Below, in pieces: positions 18,469 to 28,195 of a stretch of DNA of 64,000 bases. The stretch's first letter is position 1; each line of letters starts with the position of its first letter. The notes beneath the pieces are model-generated. The model did not search any database. It saw only the letters and a program-made list of their open reading frames with translations, and was not told where the DNA came from. The translations under genes were made by a program, and so were the position numbers. Source of the DNA: Candidatus Methanoliparum thermophilum (GTDB lineage: Archaea; Halobacteriota; Methanoliparia; Methanoliparales; Methanoliparaceae); NCBI GenBank assembly GCA_004212075.1, contig RXIF01000012.1, positions 1 to 64,000 of the forward strand, written 5' to 3'.

Positions 18469-19384
18469 CAAATTCAATCAACTTGGGAGAATTAAACTCT
18501 AAGAAGAATTCTTTGATTCGTTTTTCTGCCAACTTTACGTATTCTTCATTTATTTCGTATCCGACATAATGGCGCTTTGCTTTTATCGATGCGATTGCAG
18601 TTTGTCCGCTACCTATAAACGGATCCAAAACAACATCATCCTCAAAAGTGTAAAGTTGGATCAGCCTGTAAGGCAGTTCTACTGGAAATGGTGCAGGATG
18701 CCCAACTTTTGTTGCTGGCTCTGCAGCAAATGTCCACACGCTCTTTGTAGATTCAAGAAACTCCTCTTTAGAAATTGTACTTTCTCTTCCAAGACATTCC
18801 CTTGAGAACATCCCTTTGGAAAAGACCAAAATATACTCATGAATATCCCTAAGTGTAGGATTTTTAGCTGAAAGCCAACTACCCCATGCGGTTGAATGAC
18901 TACCACTTGAAGCTTTATTCCAGATAATTTCACCTCGCATCAAAAATCCTAAATCAAGCATATCATCAACGATAAATGCATGGAGAGGAATGTATGGTTT
19001 TCTTCCAAGATTGGCGATATTAATACACACTCTTCCACCGGGGACAAGAACTCTTTTAACTTCGCTCCATACTCTTTTCAAGAATGCTCTGTACTCACTC
19101 AGGGTAAGATTCTCATCGTACTCTTTTCCCACATTGTAAGGTGGAGAAGTAACCATTAGATGAACACTATTATCTGGCAATTCCTTCATTTCTTCACTTG
19201 TTTTGCAAAAGACTTTATCAAGAAATTCAGAGGGTATTGGATTCTCCACATACTTGATTCTCTCCTCCTTGGGCAGTCCTTCGTATAACCTGCTTGTGTA
19301 AAATGGAGTAGAATCATGATTAATTCTTCCCGGAGAGCCGAATACACTTGTTCTCGTCCCATCTTTTCTCTTATAGTTTCCCAT
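18461..19384 (-). CDS. Type II DNA methyltransferase (N4-cytosine or N6-adenine, beta class)
   Basis: The protein methylates an exocyclic amino group in DNA to protect it from the adjacent endonuclease. Motif IV TSPPY is at residues 79-83 and precedes the SAM-binding motif I (DPFIGSGQT, 254-262), the beta-class order. The length is 307 aa. The SPPY form is often linked to N4-cytosine methylation, but N6-adenine cannot be excluded. The gene begins directly after the endonuclease stop with GGGAGGAT as Shine-Dalgarno, and its 3' end overlaps the isopentenyl phosphate kinase start. The R-M pair is therefore inserted into a run of core genes, consistent with horizontal gain. Confidence 0.93.
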   Translation of the reverse strand: MGNYKRKDGTRTSVFGSPGRINHDSTPFYTSRLYEGLPKEERIKYVENPIPSEFLDKVFCKTSEEMKELPDNSVHLMVTSPPYNVGKEYDENLTLSEYRAFLKRVWSEVKRVLVPGGRVCINIANLGRKPYIPLHAFIVDDMLDLGFLMRGEIIWNKASSGSHSTAWGSWLSAKNPTLRDIHEYILVFSKGMFSRECLGRESTISKEEFLESTKSVWTFAAEPATKVGHPAPFPVELPYRLIQLYTFEDDVVLDPFIGSGQTAIASIKAKRHYVGYEINEEYVKLAEKRIKEFFLEFNSPKLIEFDE

Positions 19385-20017
19385 TTAATCCTCCCTCCAG
19401 AGATCAACCCATCTTTTATAAGGATTAAACTCAATCTTTGTTTTTTGCCAATTTATTACGATTCTTTTGGACATACTATCCTCAACTAAACCCGATAATG
19501 CTTCTTTAGTAATTTCAACACCTCTTGGATTTGTTCCGGGTTTTGGAAGTTTAATATAATTTTCTCTGCCTATTTTATCAAAAAGCCGTTTTTGAGTTGC
19601 CAATGGAATATAATAAAATCCTCCTGTGTCATTCCAGCTGATTTGGACAAGTAGAATATCGCAATGCGGATAATAGCTCTCACGAAATTCTTTTGCTTTC
19701 TGAGCATCTACAGTCCATATAAGCTTAACTCCTCCGAAATTTTTACCTGTAATTGTTTTTATAGATACTGGCTCTTTAAACAACTTTATATCCACTTCTG
19801 GCTCAGTAATAGGAATTTCAGTCTCTACATTTGCTTCACCAAATTTATAGATGAGCAAAGCAACGATTATTCGTTCACGGACCGAGCCAACCTCCATTCC
19901 TATCTTACCTGCTCTTGAACTTTCTAATTCTGCAAGTTGGAAGAGGTAGGGTAAACGCCTTCTTATCTTCTCTACAAGTTTTGTGTCTTCAAATATTTCT
20001 ATCAAGCGACTAGGCAT
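19385..20017 (-). CDS. Type II restriction endonuclease, ThaI-like
   Basis: The 210-aa protein is encoded immediately before the methyltransferase and is its cognate nuclease by position. The SRAGKIGMEVGSVRERI segment (about residues 34-50) followed by a VDIK...VSIK arrangement (D76, K87) looks like a PD-(D/E)xK core and recalls the ThaI family, whose prototype cuts CGCG. That family call is from memory and moderate. The N-terminal region contains basic residues that may bind DNA. The frame is intact and the gene looks functional. Confidence 0.75.
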   Translation of the reverse strand: MPSRLIEIFEDTKLVEKIRRRLPYLFQLAELESSRAGKIGMEVGSVRERIIVALLIYKFGEANVETEIPITEPEVDIKLFKEPVSIKTITGKNFGGVKLIWTVDAQKAKEFRESYYPHCDILLVQISWNDTGGFYYIPLATQKRLFDKIGRENYIKLPKPGTNPRGVEITKEALSGLVEDSMSKRIVINWQKTKIEFNPYKRWVDLWRED

Positions 20018-20104
20018 TTTTAATCATGCTATCATCTCTAACATCTTTTCTATCTTATCAAACTTTTCGGGTAGCTTTTTTAGGATATTTTTATAAGTTT
20101 AGTA

Positions 20105-20872
20105 TTAGATGTAATACCCAAAAGATTCGTCTTTCTCCTTTACAGCACCTTTTGCAGTATATTCTGCCTCTTTCAATTTTTTTATTATCTCTTCCATATC
20201 TTCTGCTCGTTTTTCTAGATCTTCTAAACTTATTTCAATATCTAGAATCTGGCAAAGTGTTTTTATAACCTCTTGTGCACTCTTCGGATCTACAAGATAA
20301 CCTGATGTGACACCCATAATACATATTCCTTCGATACCGCGTAATGCTCCTAAACCAAGCATCAATCCAGCTGCACCAACAATTCCTCCACCTGGCTCCT
20401 CCTTTTTAAATTCGATATTATAACCTTTTAGCTCATCTAACAGACTTTCGTTATTTACTGCACAGATGATGGATGGTTTTTCGAGGATATAACCAACACC
20501 ATACCCTCCAATCGTATATATCCGTTTTACGTTATATTCTTCTGCTATATCCAAATAAGTATTGGTTAATTCATAATGTCCTTCTGAGGAGACACTTTGA
20601 AAATCTCCAGCGAGAAATAAAAGATCATCTCCTCCTTTATCGTTTTTCCATGCATAAACCTCATTCTTTACCAAGTGTGCTACTGAGTTATTATCAATTA
20701 AAACTTGTGGAGGAAAGTACTTCGAATAAATTTCTATAATCTTTTTAGCATGCAACTCTTTAATCAAGTGATCTACTACCAATTTTCCAACGTATCCCAC
20801 TCCTGGAAGACCCTCTATATAAATAGGGCTTTTTAAATCAACTTTTTCTATCTCTCTTCTAATTACATCCAT
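20105..20872 (-). CDS. PAC2 family protein (proteasome assembly chaperone-like)
   Basis: This is an archaeal PAC2-domain protein of about 255 aa. The motif IYIEGLPGVGYVGKLVVDHLI at the N-terminus and GGYGVGYILEKPSI in the middle are typical. A coiled C-terminus (SLEDLEKRAEDMEEIIKKLKE) precedes an extra tail ending GYYI. The family is related to eukaryotic proteasome assembly chaperone 2, but the archaeal function is not established; some members belong to an ATP-grasp-linked group. ATG 20872 has GGTGGT 4 bases upstream and overlaps the end of nop10 by 14 bases. Confidence 0.9.
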   Translation of the reverse strand: MDVIRREIEKVDLKSPIYIEGLPGVGYVGKLVVDHLIKELHAKKIIEIYSKYFPPQVLIDNNSVAHLVKNEVYAWKNDKGGDDLLFLAGDFQSVSSEGHYELTNTYLDIAEEYNVKRIYTIGGYGVGYILEKPSIICAVNNESLLDELKGYNIEFKKEEPGGGIVGAAGLMLGLGALRGIEGICIMGVTSGYLVDPKSAQEVIKTLCQILDIEISLEDLEKRAEDMEEIIKKLKEAEYTAKGAVKEKDESFGYYI

Positions 20873-21044
20873 TTTTACCACCATAATACTCTTTGTATTT
20901 CAATCTTCTTCTATATATTCCATACCGGTCTTCAAGAGAAAACTTTGCCGGAGTTGGATCGAAAGTTCTTTTCTTGCAGATCGGACAATACTCTTTTAGA
21001 GTATATCTGTTACATTCAAGACATTTACGAAATTTGGATCGCAT
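20859..21044 (-). CDS. nop10: H/ACA ribonucleoprotein protein Nop10
   Basis: Nop10 is a small zinc-ribbon protein that binds Cbf5 in archaeal H/ACA RNPs guiding rRNA pseudouridylation. The 61-aa sequence has CLECNRYTLKEYCPICKK, giving two Cys pairs, and the family segment TFDPTPAKFSLEDRYGIYRRRLK. It lies between aIF2-alpha and PAC2, the conserved archaeal order. The tail KYKEYYGGKNGCN is slightly longer than in many homologues. Confidence 0.95.
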   Translation of the reverse strand: MRSKFRKCLECNRYTLKEYCPICKKRTFDPTPAKFSLEDRYGIYRRRLKYKEYYGGKNGCN

Positions 21045-21096
21045 TTTTTTTAATCATTAATTGTTTGTTTTTACGTATTAATAAAAATTTAGTATA

Positions 21097-21885
21097 TCAA
21101 GCCTTTATGATATACCCTTCTCCTTCGTTCATCTTGATAATCTCTATTGCCTTATCGGCAGCTTTTTTTAAAATTTTTTCAGCGTTTTTATAATCTGCAC
21201 TCTCTACCACGATTAAATATCTTGGCGCACCGATGTATCTAATATCAAGCGTTAAATCTTTCCGTCGTGTTACTCTCTTTGCACTCTTCAACGCTTTTTT
21301 AATTATTTCTATCCCCTCAGGATGAATTGTGCTTAGCATTACCTGTGTAGAAATTTTCATCAAAGGAGTTTTGATATTTGTCTGTGCCGTTGCCAAAATC
21401 TCATCAATTATCTCCTCATCGATATCTAATTTATCAAAAGCCTTTCTTCCTTTTTCAAAAGCCTCATCAAAAGCATAATATATTCCTGAAAAGTGATCGT
21501 AAAGTTTTTGTCCTATCTCCTCAACAAAACTATCTTTATCTTTCCCTAATTTTTTGGCAATTAATCCAAGCCATTTTATAGCTTTTTGCTCGTTCTTCCA
21601 TATATGCATCCTTTCTCTTGCCTGATGTTCATTGACATCTTTTAAAGATAGTTCAATTCTTCCTCTGTTAGGATCTACCTCTAAAACTTTACAGACTACT
21701 CGTTCCCCCTCTTTTACATGATCTCTTATATGTCTAATCCAACCAGGTGCTATCTCGGATATATGTATCAATCCTTTCTTCTTTCCAAAATCATCTAATT
21801 CGACAAAAGCCCCAAAATCCTCCACTCTCGAGACGACACCTACTACTAGCTCTCCTACCTCAGGCCATTTATCTTTTAAAATCAC
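21097..21885 (-). CDS. eif2a: Translation initiation factor aIF2 subunit alpha
   Basis: The alpha subunit belongs to the heterotrimeric aIF2, which delivers initiator Met-tRNA to the small subunit. An N-terminal S1 domain ([39 protein letters not shown]) is followed by a helical domain and an alpha/beta domain. The correct start is GTG 21885, overlapping the TGA of rps27e, with AGAGG 7 bases upstream. A longer ATG reading at 21966 would run through the S27e gene in another frame and add 27 unrelated residues. The mature length is 262 aa. Confidence 0.96.
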   Translation of the reverse strand: MILKDKWPEVGELVVGVVSRVEDFGAFVELDDFGKKKGLIHISEIAPGWIRHIRDHVKEGERVVCKVLEVDPNRGRIELSLKDVNEHQARERMHIWKNEQKAIKWLGLIAKKLGKDKDSFVEEIGQKLYDHFSGIYYAFDEAFEKGRKAFDKLDIDEEIIDEILATAQTNIKTPLMKISTQVMLSTIHPEGIEIIKKALKSAKRVTRRKDLTLDIRYIGAPRYLIVVESADYKNAEKILKKAADKAIEIIKMNEGEGYIIKA

Positions 21886-22049
21886 TCCAAAACCTCTTTT
21901 ATCTCTGCATTTATTTGTGCTTTTCCTCCTGTTGGCTTTGCCAGTGTTCTTCCACAGATAGCACATTTAACAATTGTAGTAGCCCTATCAAACACAATTT
22001 GTTCATTCTCGCAATCTACACATTTCACCCTCAAAAATCTACTTTTCAT
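21882..22049 (-). CDS. rps27e: 30S ribosomal protein S27e
   Basis: This 55-aa zinc-ribbon protein reads [20 protein letters not shown] and continues with a second Cys pair, CAIC, and the family ending [14 protein letters not shown]. The C4 zinc site (CVDC and CAIC) is complete. It lies between rpl44e and aIF2-alpha, with its TGA overlapping the GTG start of aIF2-alpha. Short genes like this are often missed. Confidence 0.96.
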   Translation of the reverse strand: MKSRFLRVKCVDCENEQIVFDRATTIVKCAICGRTLAKPTGGKAQINAEIKEVLE

Positions 22050-22066
22050 TGTCAATTCTCCATAAA

Positions 22067-22345
22067 TTATTCTTCCAACTCAAATTTAGATACCCTGAAG
22101 CCTTTACGGAGATGCGCTTTTTTACACTCGTTGCATCTATACCTTATATTGACTCGTTTGGTAGGTTTGTCCCCACCAGGAACCTTAGAAAATTTCCCCA
22201 TATTTCCTATACCGCCCCGTCTGCTTTTTTGTCTATTAATCCATTTTAAACCAGATTGAGGGCCCTTTTTAACTCTTTCTATCGTATGTTCCGTCTTTTT
22301 TTTACAGTATGGGCAGTTTGTATATATCTTCTTAGGCATCTTCAA
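22067..22345 (-). CDS. rpl44e: 50S ribosomal protein L44e
   Basis: L44e is a zinc-binding protein near the E site of the large subunit. The N-terminus [20 protein letters not shown] and the second pair CNEC in [16 protein letters not shown] form the C4 site. The start is TTG at 22345 by homology (MKMPK), with GAGG about 9 bases upstream in the gins51 end; ATG 22339 would lose only two residues. Length 92 aa, usual. Confidence 0.95.
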   Translation of the reverse strand: MKMPKKIYTNCPYCKKKTEHTIERVKKGPQSGLKWINRQKSRRGGIGNMGKFSKVPGGDKPTKRVNIRYRCNECKKAHLRKGFRVSKFELEE

Positions 22346-22346
22346 T

Positions 22347-22985
22347 TTAATCGTCCTCTATTATTACATTTATCTTAACAACCATATTTTTTTTTATTAA
22401 CATATCTGTCACTTTATCAGATAAGACTACGATATCTTCTTTTTGTATTATATATTTTTTTCTATCGATATCTACAAATTCTGGAATATCTTCAATCGCA
22501 CGTACGATCGTGTTTTTATTTTTTATATTATCAACCGCTTTATCTGTATTTATTTTTTCACTCTTCTTGCTTATATCTTCAATCGAGATAGGATTCCCCT
22601 CTTTGTATATAGTATCTAATATAATTTCTCTTGCAGATTTGATGCTCTTTATTAATAAATCCAATATCTTTTCTTCATCGGTAGATAAATTATAGATATA
22701 CTCAGAATCTTTGATCTTGCTATCCGTTCCTTTTGCCATTCTCGCAGCGATATTTATTATCTTGCCTAATCTTTTCTCAAAAAAAAAATTAAAAATTTTT
22801 TCTGCACTGTTGAGCTCATCTATAAGATAAAATCTCTTTTTACTCGTACTGTTAGTCTCGTTGATCTGTCTCTTCAACCTGCTGAAGTATTCTTTTACCT
22901 CTTTATATATCTCTTTATCTACAGGTTGAAGTGCCTGTTTTGATCTTTCTTTATCAAGCAGGTCTTTCAACAAAATTATATCCAT
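22347..22985 (-). CDS. GINS complex subunit Gins51
   Basis: Archaeal Gins51 is part of the CMG replicative helicase, with MCM and the RecJ/Cdc45-like protein. The protein is about 212 aa, with a helical A domain (residues about 1-110, including the conserved [17 protein letters not shown] and ARMAKG segments) and a small B domain at the C-terminus ([20 protein letters not shown]). ATG 22985 is preferred over an in-frame TTG three codons upstream. It is located directly after priS, an arrangement conserved in many archaea and the main support for the call. Confidence 0.85.
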   Translation of the reverse strand: MDIILLKDLLDKERSKQALQPVDKEIYKEVKEYFSRLKRQINETNSTSKKRFYLIDELNSAEKIFNFFFEKRLGKIINIAARMAKGTDSKIKDSEYIYNLSTDEEKILDLLIKSIKSAREIILDTIYKEGNPISIEDISKKSEKINTDKAVDNIKNKNTIVRAIEDIPEFVDIDRKKYIIQKEDIVVLSDKVTDMLIKKNMVVKINVIIEDD

Positions 22986-23007
22986 TTTATTCAATCTTTT
23001 TTATCTA

Positions 23008-24204
23008 TTAATCTTCTAAATAGGCAAGTCCTCTACATATTAAGAACAAACATACAAATTCAGGGAGTTTATTCTCATCTTTTCTGATCTTATATTTATT
23101 GTCTTTCATCGATATATCTGTATCTACTATAGATATAATCTTCTTATTCTCATCTGAAAAAACAATTGCATCGTTTAAAGGATCAAAATTATCAATATTA
23201 TCTACCAATTTAGCCTGAAATCCAGTCCCACCATGTAGAGACCCAGGCAACCTTATTAATCTCTTTATATCAGTTGTTACAGGATTATCTGTATTTTTAA
23301 TAGGAAGCATATTTAATTCGTTCTCAACGATTCGCTCCACTAAGTTTTTAAAAAATTTATCCGTCGTTATTTTTCTATCTTTTTTCATTAATTCAACAAT
23401 ATTTGATTTTTTTAACATTTGATACATCTCTAATGCGTCTTTTTTGCTTAAATCCTTCACAAATTTATCTCTTTTTCCAATTTTTAACTCTTTGATCTTT
23501 TTTATTGCATCATTCTCATTCATATTTCTTATTTCATCCAGAAAAGTTATAACACTACTCCATACCCGTTCTCCCCACGATGAATCTACCATCCCATAAT
23601 AGTATCCCCTCTCTATGCCGTAGTCTCCAACAACTTCTCTCTTCTTCAGAACATTATCTATGTTCAACGAGTTTGCAGAGAGATAATCTATCATTTCTCT
23701 TCTTTCTTCACTTTTTAACTTTAATACAGATCTATCTCTTACGTGTATATGGTATCCTCTTCCTCCTGAAAAGACAATCTGGATGTCATTTAATCCAAAA
23801 TCACTCTTTAAAATATCGTATAATTTTATAACTTCATCCTTTGCCAATAAAAGCATTTTTTCATATTTTAAATCGTTTTTTATATTCATATCTATATCAA
23901 ATATCAAATCTGCTCCCTTCCATCCTTTTTCACTCATTTTTTTAATATCTGGATGTTCATAATAGGCGGATGAATAATAAAGATGAAGAGGAGTATTTTT
24001 TAAAAAAAATTTTTTCATCTCACCTAAATTTTGAAATGAGAGATGCCTCCACATTCTTTTATATCTTATAGGTATAAAACCCCATTCTCTCTCGTTAAAA
24101 GATGGAGGAATACATGATAGGAAGTTTTTATTTTTAAAAAGGTTCGTATAATATTCATTAAATTTTCTTATTAAGTATATAGTTGATACCTCGTTCATAT
24201 CCAT
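23008..24204 (-). CDS. priS: DNA primase small (catalytic) subunit PriS
   Basis: PriS is the catalytic subunit of the archaeal/eukaryotic-type primase that makes RNA or DNA primers for replication. The 398-aa protein has the catalytic motif LIFDIDMN (Asp-x-Asp), the SGGRGYHIHV motif with the nucleotide-binding His, and a C-terminal VTTDIKRLIRLPGSLHGGTGF segment, all characteristic. The two possible ATGs are 6 bases apart (24204 and 24198). It heads the priS-gins51-rpl44e run and is divergent from the polyferredoxin gene. PriL is not in the window. Confidence 0.96.
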   Translation of the reverse strand: MDMNEVSTIYLIRKFNEYYTNLFKNKNFLSCIPPSFNEREWGFIPIRYKRMWRHLSFQNLGEMKKFFLKNTPLHLYYSSAYYEHPDIKKMSEKGWKGADLIFDIDMNIKNDLKYEKMLLLAKDEVIKLYDILKSDFGLNDIQIVFSGGRGYHIHVRDRSVLKLKSEERREMIDYLSANSLNIDNVLKKREVVGDYGIERGYYYGMVDSSWGERVWSSVITFLDEIRNMNENDAIKKIKELKIGKRDKFVKDLSKKDALEMYQMLKKSNIVELMKKDRKITTDKFFKNLVERIVENELNMLPIKNTDNPVTTDIKRLIRLPGSLHGGTGFQAKLVDNIDNFDPLNDAIVFSDENKKIISIVDTDISMKDNKYKIRKDENKLPEFVCLFLICRGLAYLED

Positions 24205-24363
24205 CTCTTTATCCTATCTTTCTTTTTCTTAATTATTACAAATCGATAAATAAATATATATCAAATTCATGAAAATTTTACAAAGAATAAATAATAAAAC
24301 TATTTAAACACAAATTTTTAATAATACGTAAGTGATACTATAGTATAAATTTGGTGAAATGAT

Positions 24364-25461
24364 ATGCAAATAGTTATTTCTGTATTACCTTTCGAGGATA
24401 AAGCTATATGGGAGAGAAGATCTTCTGAAGAGACGAGAAGACTGACACTAGATTATGCAAAATGCAGCGGCTGTGGAAGTTGTGCCATCTCATGCCCACA
24501 GGATGCCATATCTATGGTAGCAGTCGGTGCAGAAAAGAAGAACGATATTGTTATTGATATGGATAGATGTGTGTTTTGTAAGACATGTACTACTATCTGC
24601 CCTTTCAATGCATTGGAACTGGATATAAATGGGATAAAATATAAATCCATCGTATCAGGAGATTTTTCAGCAGATTTTATCGATAAATGCGAACGTTGTC
24701 TAAAATGCTTGGATGCTTGTCCAAGAGACTCTTTAATCTTTGAAATACCTGAAGGACGGATTACTAAAACCAAAGAGGGATTGGTAAGACGAGATGAAGA
24801 TTTATGTATATATTGTGCTAGATGCGAGGCAGCTTGTTGCGATGCTAAGGTTATATCAGTCAGAAAACCTGCGCGTGGAAGTATCAAAATCGACCAAGAA
24901 CTATGTGACGGATGTGGAACATGTATCGATGCTTGTCCTACCAATAATATCTCTTTTGCTGTTAAGACGCAGTTGTGGGATGCTGTGGATCCCATTCTAA
25001 TAGGAGAGAATGTAGCAGGTATCAATCTTTTAGTAAACTATCATCGAGAGGTAGGCGAGGCAAAATTCAACGATTATTGTATCTACTGTGGAAAATGTGA
25101 ACTAGTCTGTCCAGTAAATGCAATTAAAGTAGATATTGAATATTTTGATAAAGGGATTGTCGGTCCGTGGAGCGAGGCATTAGAGAGAAGAAAAAATAAA
25201 AATAAACGCCCTCCGCTTAAACAGAGAAAAATAGATGTAGAAAAATGCCATGCATGTGGTGATTGTGTCGTTGCGTGTCCTGTACGAGGCAAGGTCTTAA
25301 AGATAGTCAATGGGATGGTCTATATATTGGATGAAGATGCTTGTTCTGGGTGTGGTCTCTGTGTGAATTATTGTCCAGGTAATGCAATGAAGTTGTATGG
25401 ACCAGAAATACGGAAAAAAACGATAATAAAAGAGGTTCCTGAATTATTGGAGATCGTATAA
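24364..25461 (+). CDS. Polyferredoxin with eight [4Fe-4S] motifs, FwdF/FmdF-like
   Basis: The 365-aa protein carries eight ferredoxin-type motifs (CxxCxxCxxxC), beginning with CSGCGSCAISCP and ending with CSGCGLCVNYCP, so it may hold eight [4Fe-4S] clusters. This number and length match FwdF, the electron-distributing subunit of tungsten/molybdenum formylmethanofuran dehydrogenase in methanogens and relatives. Motif four (CIYCARCEAACC) has Cys in place of the usual Pro. The gene stands alone, away from other fwd genes, so a role as a stand-alone electron carrier is possible. GGTGA serves as Shine-Dalgarno, with a TATA-like element about 60 bases upstream. Confidence 0.82.
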   Translation: MQIVISVLPFEDKAIWERRSSEETRRLTLDYAKCSGCGSCAISCPQDAISMVAVGAEKKNDIVIDMDRCVFCKTCTTICPFNALELDINGIKYKSIVSGDFSADFIDKCERCLKCLDACPRDSLIFEIPEGRITKTKEGLVRRDEDLCIYCARCEAACCDAKVISVRKPARGSIKIDQELCDGCGTCIDACPTNNISFAVKTQLWDAVDPILIGENVAGINLLVNYHREVGEAKFNDYCIYCGKCELVCPVNAIKVDIEYFDKGIVGPWSEALERRKNKNKRPPLKQRKIDVEKCHACGDCVVACPVRGKVLKIVNGMVYILDEDACSGCGLCVNYCPGNAMKLYGPEIRKKTIIKEVPELLEIV

Positions 25462-25545
25462 GACCTACCTTTTTTACTTTTTATAAATGTTTTTTTGGGA
25501 TCTTTCTATGGTTTTAGTTGCTTAGTTTTATCGACATGAATGTAA

Positions 25546-26892
25546 TTATATAACTTTTACATCTTTAACAAGTAAAGATGGTGTGATTATATTAAAGATC
25601 TTTCTTTGATCTTTTCCGCACATTACTGTTTTATTCAAAAGATCAAAGAAATTTCCGTAAACCATCAAAGATCTTATAGGATATTTCAACTCGCCATCTT
25701 CTATCTTGAACGAGTTTTTTCCCTCTAAAGAAAAGTCGCCTGTTATCTCGTTTGCAGTATGCGCACCAATAAAAGAATTTATCAATATACCGTCTCTCGT
25801 CTCGTCTATCAAGTTGCCTTTTTCCTTATGATTAATTATCAAGTTTCTTATATCTATCCTTGGAATAGAAGCGTAACTATCCCTTATAGCGTTACCAGTA
25901 CTCTTCTTGCCTATCTTTCCTGCAGTATAATTATCATAAATGAATCCTTTCAATATACCGTCATCTATTATAATATTTTCAAGACTATTTACTCCCTCAT
26001 CATCGAAAAGAGAACTTCCTATCCCTCCATAATATAACCCATTATCTACTATGTTTAATCCTGCATTACTTACAGACGAACCGATATCGTTGGTAAAATG
26101 AGACCTGCCCTTTAACACCTCGTCGCCTTTTATGTTATTTACAAATATATTATCAAACAAATCTGAAACGGCAAAAGGGCATAATATGATATCATATTCT
26201 TTAGAATCTATTTTTTTTCCGTTCATAGACTCTTTTGCCATCTTAGCAGCATTTTCTCCAATCTTAAAAAAATCTATGTTGTTGTTATGTGATACATCAA
26301 ATTCATATGCTGAAGATGAATTATTTTTGTCGTTAGATATTATTACATCAGAAAAACCGTATATCATCGTCGTTTCTGACTCTTTATCTATGCCCTCTGA
26401 ATTTATTATCCTAATCTTACTATTAGACTTGAAGATACTATTACTTACAGGATTTACTCCTTTTATAGATCCAATCCCGTTGTTTATCTCGTCTACAAAC
26501 TCCATCATATCTTCTTCGTCTAATTCTTCTACTTTTTTATCGTATATACCTAGATCTAAACTATATTTATCTTTCTGATCGTAATCTTTGATGAAACCTT
26601 TCCACCATTCATCTCTTCCTTTTATCTTTGCATTTTTTTTAGCCGACAGGATCTGAGCCTCTATCTCTTTCTCGATAGATGTAGTTGAAAATCCGAAACT
26701 ATTATTAAAACTAACTCGAATTCCATAACCTTTGGTATAATCTCGAACGAATCTCTCTAACGCCTCGCATCTTGTTTTTATGCTTAGGCTCTCCTCTTTA
26801 TATATATATATCTCAATCCCTTCCGTACCGATCTTTTTGGCATACTGCCTAAGCCCCTCTGATGATAATAGGTCTATCTTACTCGCCTCCAA
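25546..26892 (-). CDS. pmbA: PmbA/TldE family protein
   Basis: PmbA (TldE) is the inactive-site partner of the TldD metalloprotease; the heterodimer degrades small unfolded peptides. The 448-aa sequence lacks the HExxxH zinc motif, as expected for TldE, and has family features such as GRSHFTNDIGSSVSNAGLNIVDNG and IGAHTANEITGDFSLEG near the C-terminus. The gene overlaps tldD by 14 bases. The conventional start is TTG 26892 with no Shine-Dalgarno. An ATA at 26877-26875 lies 8 bases after GGAGG and would give MDLLSSEGL, so the true start is uncertain. Confidence 0.9.
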   Translation of the reverse strand: MEASKIDLLSSEGLRQYAKKIGTEGIEIYIYKEESLSIKTRCEALERFVRDYTKGYGIRVSFNNSFGFSTTSIEKEIEAQILSAKKNAKIKGRDEWWKGFIKDYDQKDKYSLDLGIYDKKVEELDEEDMMEFVDEINNGIGSIKGVNPVSNSIFKSNSKIRIINSEGIDKESETTMIYGFSDVIISNDKNNSSSAYEFDVSHNNNIDFFKIGENAAKMAKESMNGKKIDSKEYDIILCPFAVSDLFDNIFVNNIKGDEVLKGRSHFTNDIGSSVSNAGLNIVDNGLYYGGIGSSLFDDEGVNSLENIIIDDGILKGFIYDNYTAGKIGKKSTGNAIRDSYASIPRIDIRNLIINHKEKGNLIDETRDGILINSFIGAHTANEITGDFSLEGKNSFKIEDGELKYPIRSLMVYGNFFDLLNKTVMCGKDQRKIFNIITPSLLVKDVKVI

Positions 26893-28195
26893 CTATGACA
26901 GATTTTATCGCGATATGTGGAGAGCCACTACCAACAGGAACGATCTGTCCGTCTTTGCCACAATAACCACCGTTGATTTTCAAATCGTTTCCTACACCTA
27001 TTATATTTTTTAATATCGTAAGCGTATCTCCAGAGAGTGAGACATCTTTTATCATATTTCCGATCTCACCATCTTTTATTATATACCCTTTTTCGGCATT
27101 AAAATGAAATATCCCTTCTCCTGTGTTAACTTCACCTCCTCTTGAGCCGCATAAATATACACCGTTACCTATCATCTCTAATAATTCGTCCATATTCATA
27201 TCTCCATTCTTTATGTATGTATTACTCATGCGTGGAATCGGTACGTCACCAACTTCTGCCCTGCCGTTGCCTGGCTTTCCATGCATCAAAGATGCCGTCT
27301 CTCTATTATGTATATTCCCCACCAAGATACCATCTTTTATTAAAAGACGCCTCTCAGGTCTTATTCCCTCATCATCAAATGGATAGTGTCCATATTCCTT
27401 CATAGACGGATCGTCATATACATTAACCAGCAAAGATCCTATCTTTTCACCAATTTTGTCTTTTAATATAGAGTTGCCTGCCAAGATAAGATCAGCTTCG
27501 GTAGCATGACCAACCGCCTCGTGTATGAATACACCACCTAAATTCTGATCAAGTATAACATCCTTCATCCCTGAAGGCGGTGACGACGCATTCAATAAAT
27601 CTAAAGAAGTAAGTGCCGCTTTTTTAGCAAGAAGATATGGTTTCTCTCCGTCCAAGATCTCTGACCCCCCTATAATATAATCCCGTTCAGATCCAAATTG
27701 GTGTTCATTACCATCTTTAGAGAGAACAACTATCGAATATCTCGTCCTTTCCATCTCATAAAACTCCTCGTTAAGATCGTCACTATAATATACCATATCT
27801 AACTTAGTAGATTTATAATCGATCCTAGTACTTGCCACCCTCTTGTCCACTCTGGAACTACGTTCTATCTCCTTTAAGAGCGATATTTCCTCCTCCTCTT
27901 CTGACATCTTACCAATCAAGCAATTTTTTGGAGTGGTATAAGTCTCATATCTCTTTAAAAACGTTTTATTAGCCTTTTTAGATGAGATCTTAGCTAGTCT
28001 TATTGCATCTTTCAATAAATCTTCCGTCTTTCTATCATAATTTGATGAAACGACTCCCCATCCTCCGTCATAAAAAGCTCTTACAACTACAGAAAAACCT
28101 ATAGAGGTTGAGATATATTCAACATCTCCATTCTCGATAAGATATGCCTTATCTTCCGTATTACTCTTCCTAACATCCCAAAAATCAGCCTGCAT
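26879..28195 (-). CDS. tldD: TldD family zinc metalloprotease
   Basis: TldD is the catalytic subunit of the TldD/TldE peptidase. The zinc motif [17 protein letters not shown] (HExxxH) is intact in the middle of the 438-aa protein, and the C-terminal [16 protein letters not shown] and [10 protein letters not shown] segments are typical. The ATG overlaps the 3' end of lonB by 11 bases and pmbA follows with a 14-base overlap, so LonB, TldD and TldE form a proteolytic operon. Confidence 0.94.
   Translation of the reverse strand: MQADFWDVRKSNTEDKAYLIENGDVEYISTSIGFSVVVRAFYDGGWGVVSSNYDRKTEDLLKDAIRLAKISSKKANKTFLKRYETYTTPKNCLIGKMSEEEEEISLLKEIERSSRVDKRVASTRIDYKSTKLDMVYYSDDLNEEFYEMERTRYSIVVLSKDGNEHQFGSERDYIIGGSEILDGEKPYLLAKKAALTSLDLLNASSPPSGMKDVILDQNLGGVFIHEAVGHATEADLILAGNSILKDKIGEKIGSLLVNVYDDPSMKEYGHYPFDDEGIRPERRLLIKDGILVGNIHNRETASLMHGKPGNGRAEVGDVPIPRMSNTYIKNGDMNMDELLEMIGNGVYLCGSRGGEVNTGEGIFHFNAEKGYIIKDGEIGNMIKDVSLSGDTLTILKNIIGVGNDLKINGGYCGKDGQIVPVGSGSPHIAIKSVIVGGE

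Noticed and set aside
21097-21966. Long form of aIF2-alpha starting at ATG 21966
   Set aside because: The extra 27 residues are the S27e coding region read in another frame; GTG 21885 fits the family start.
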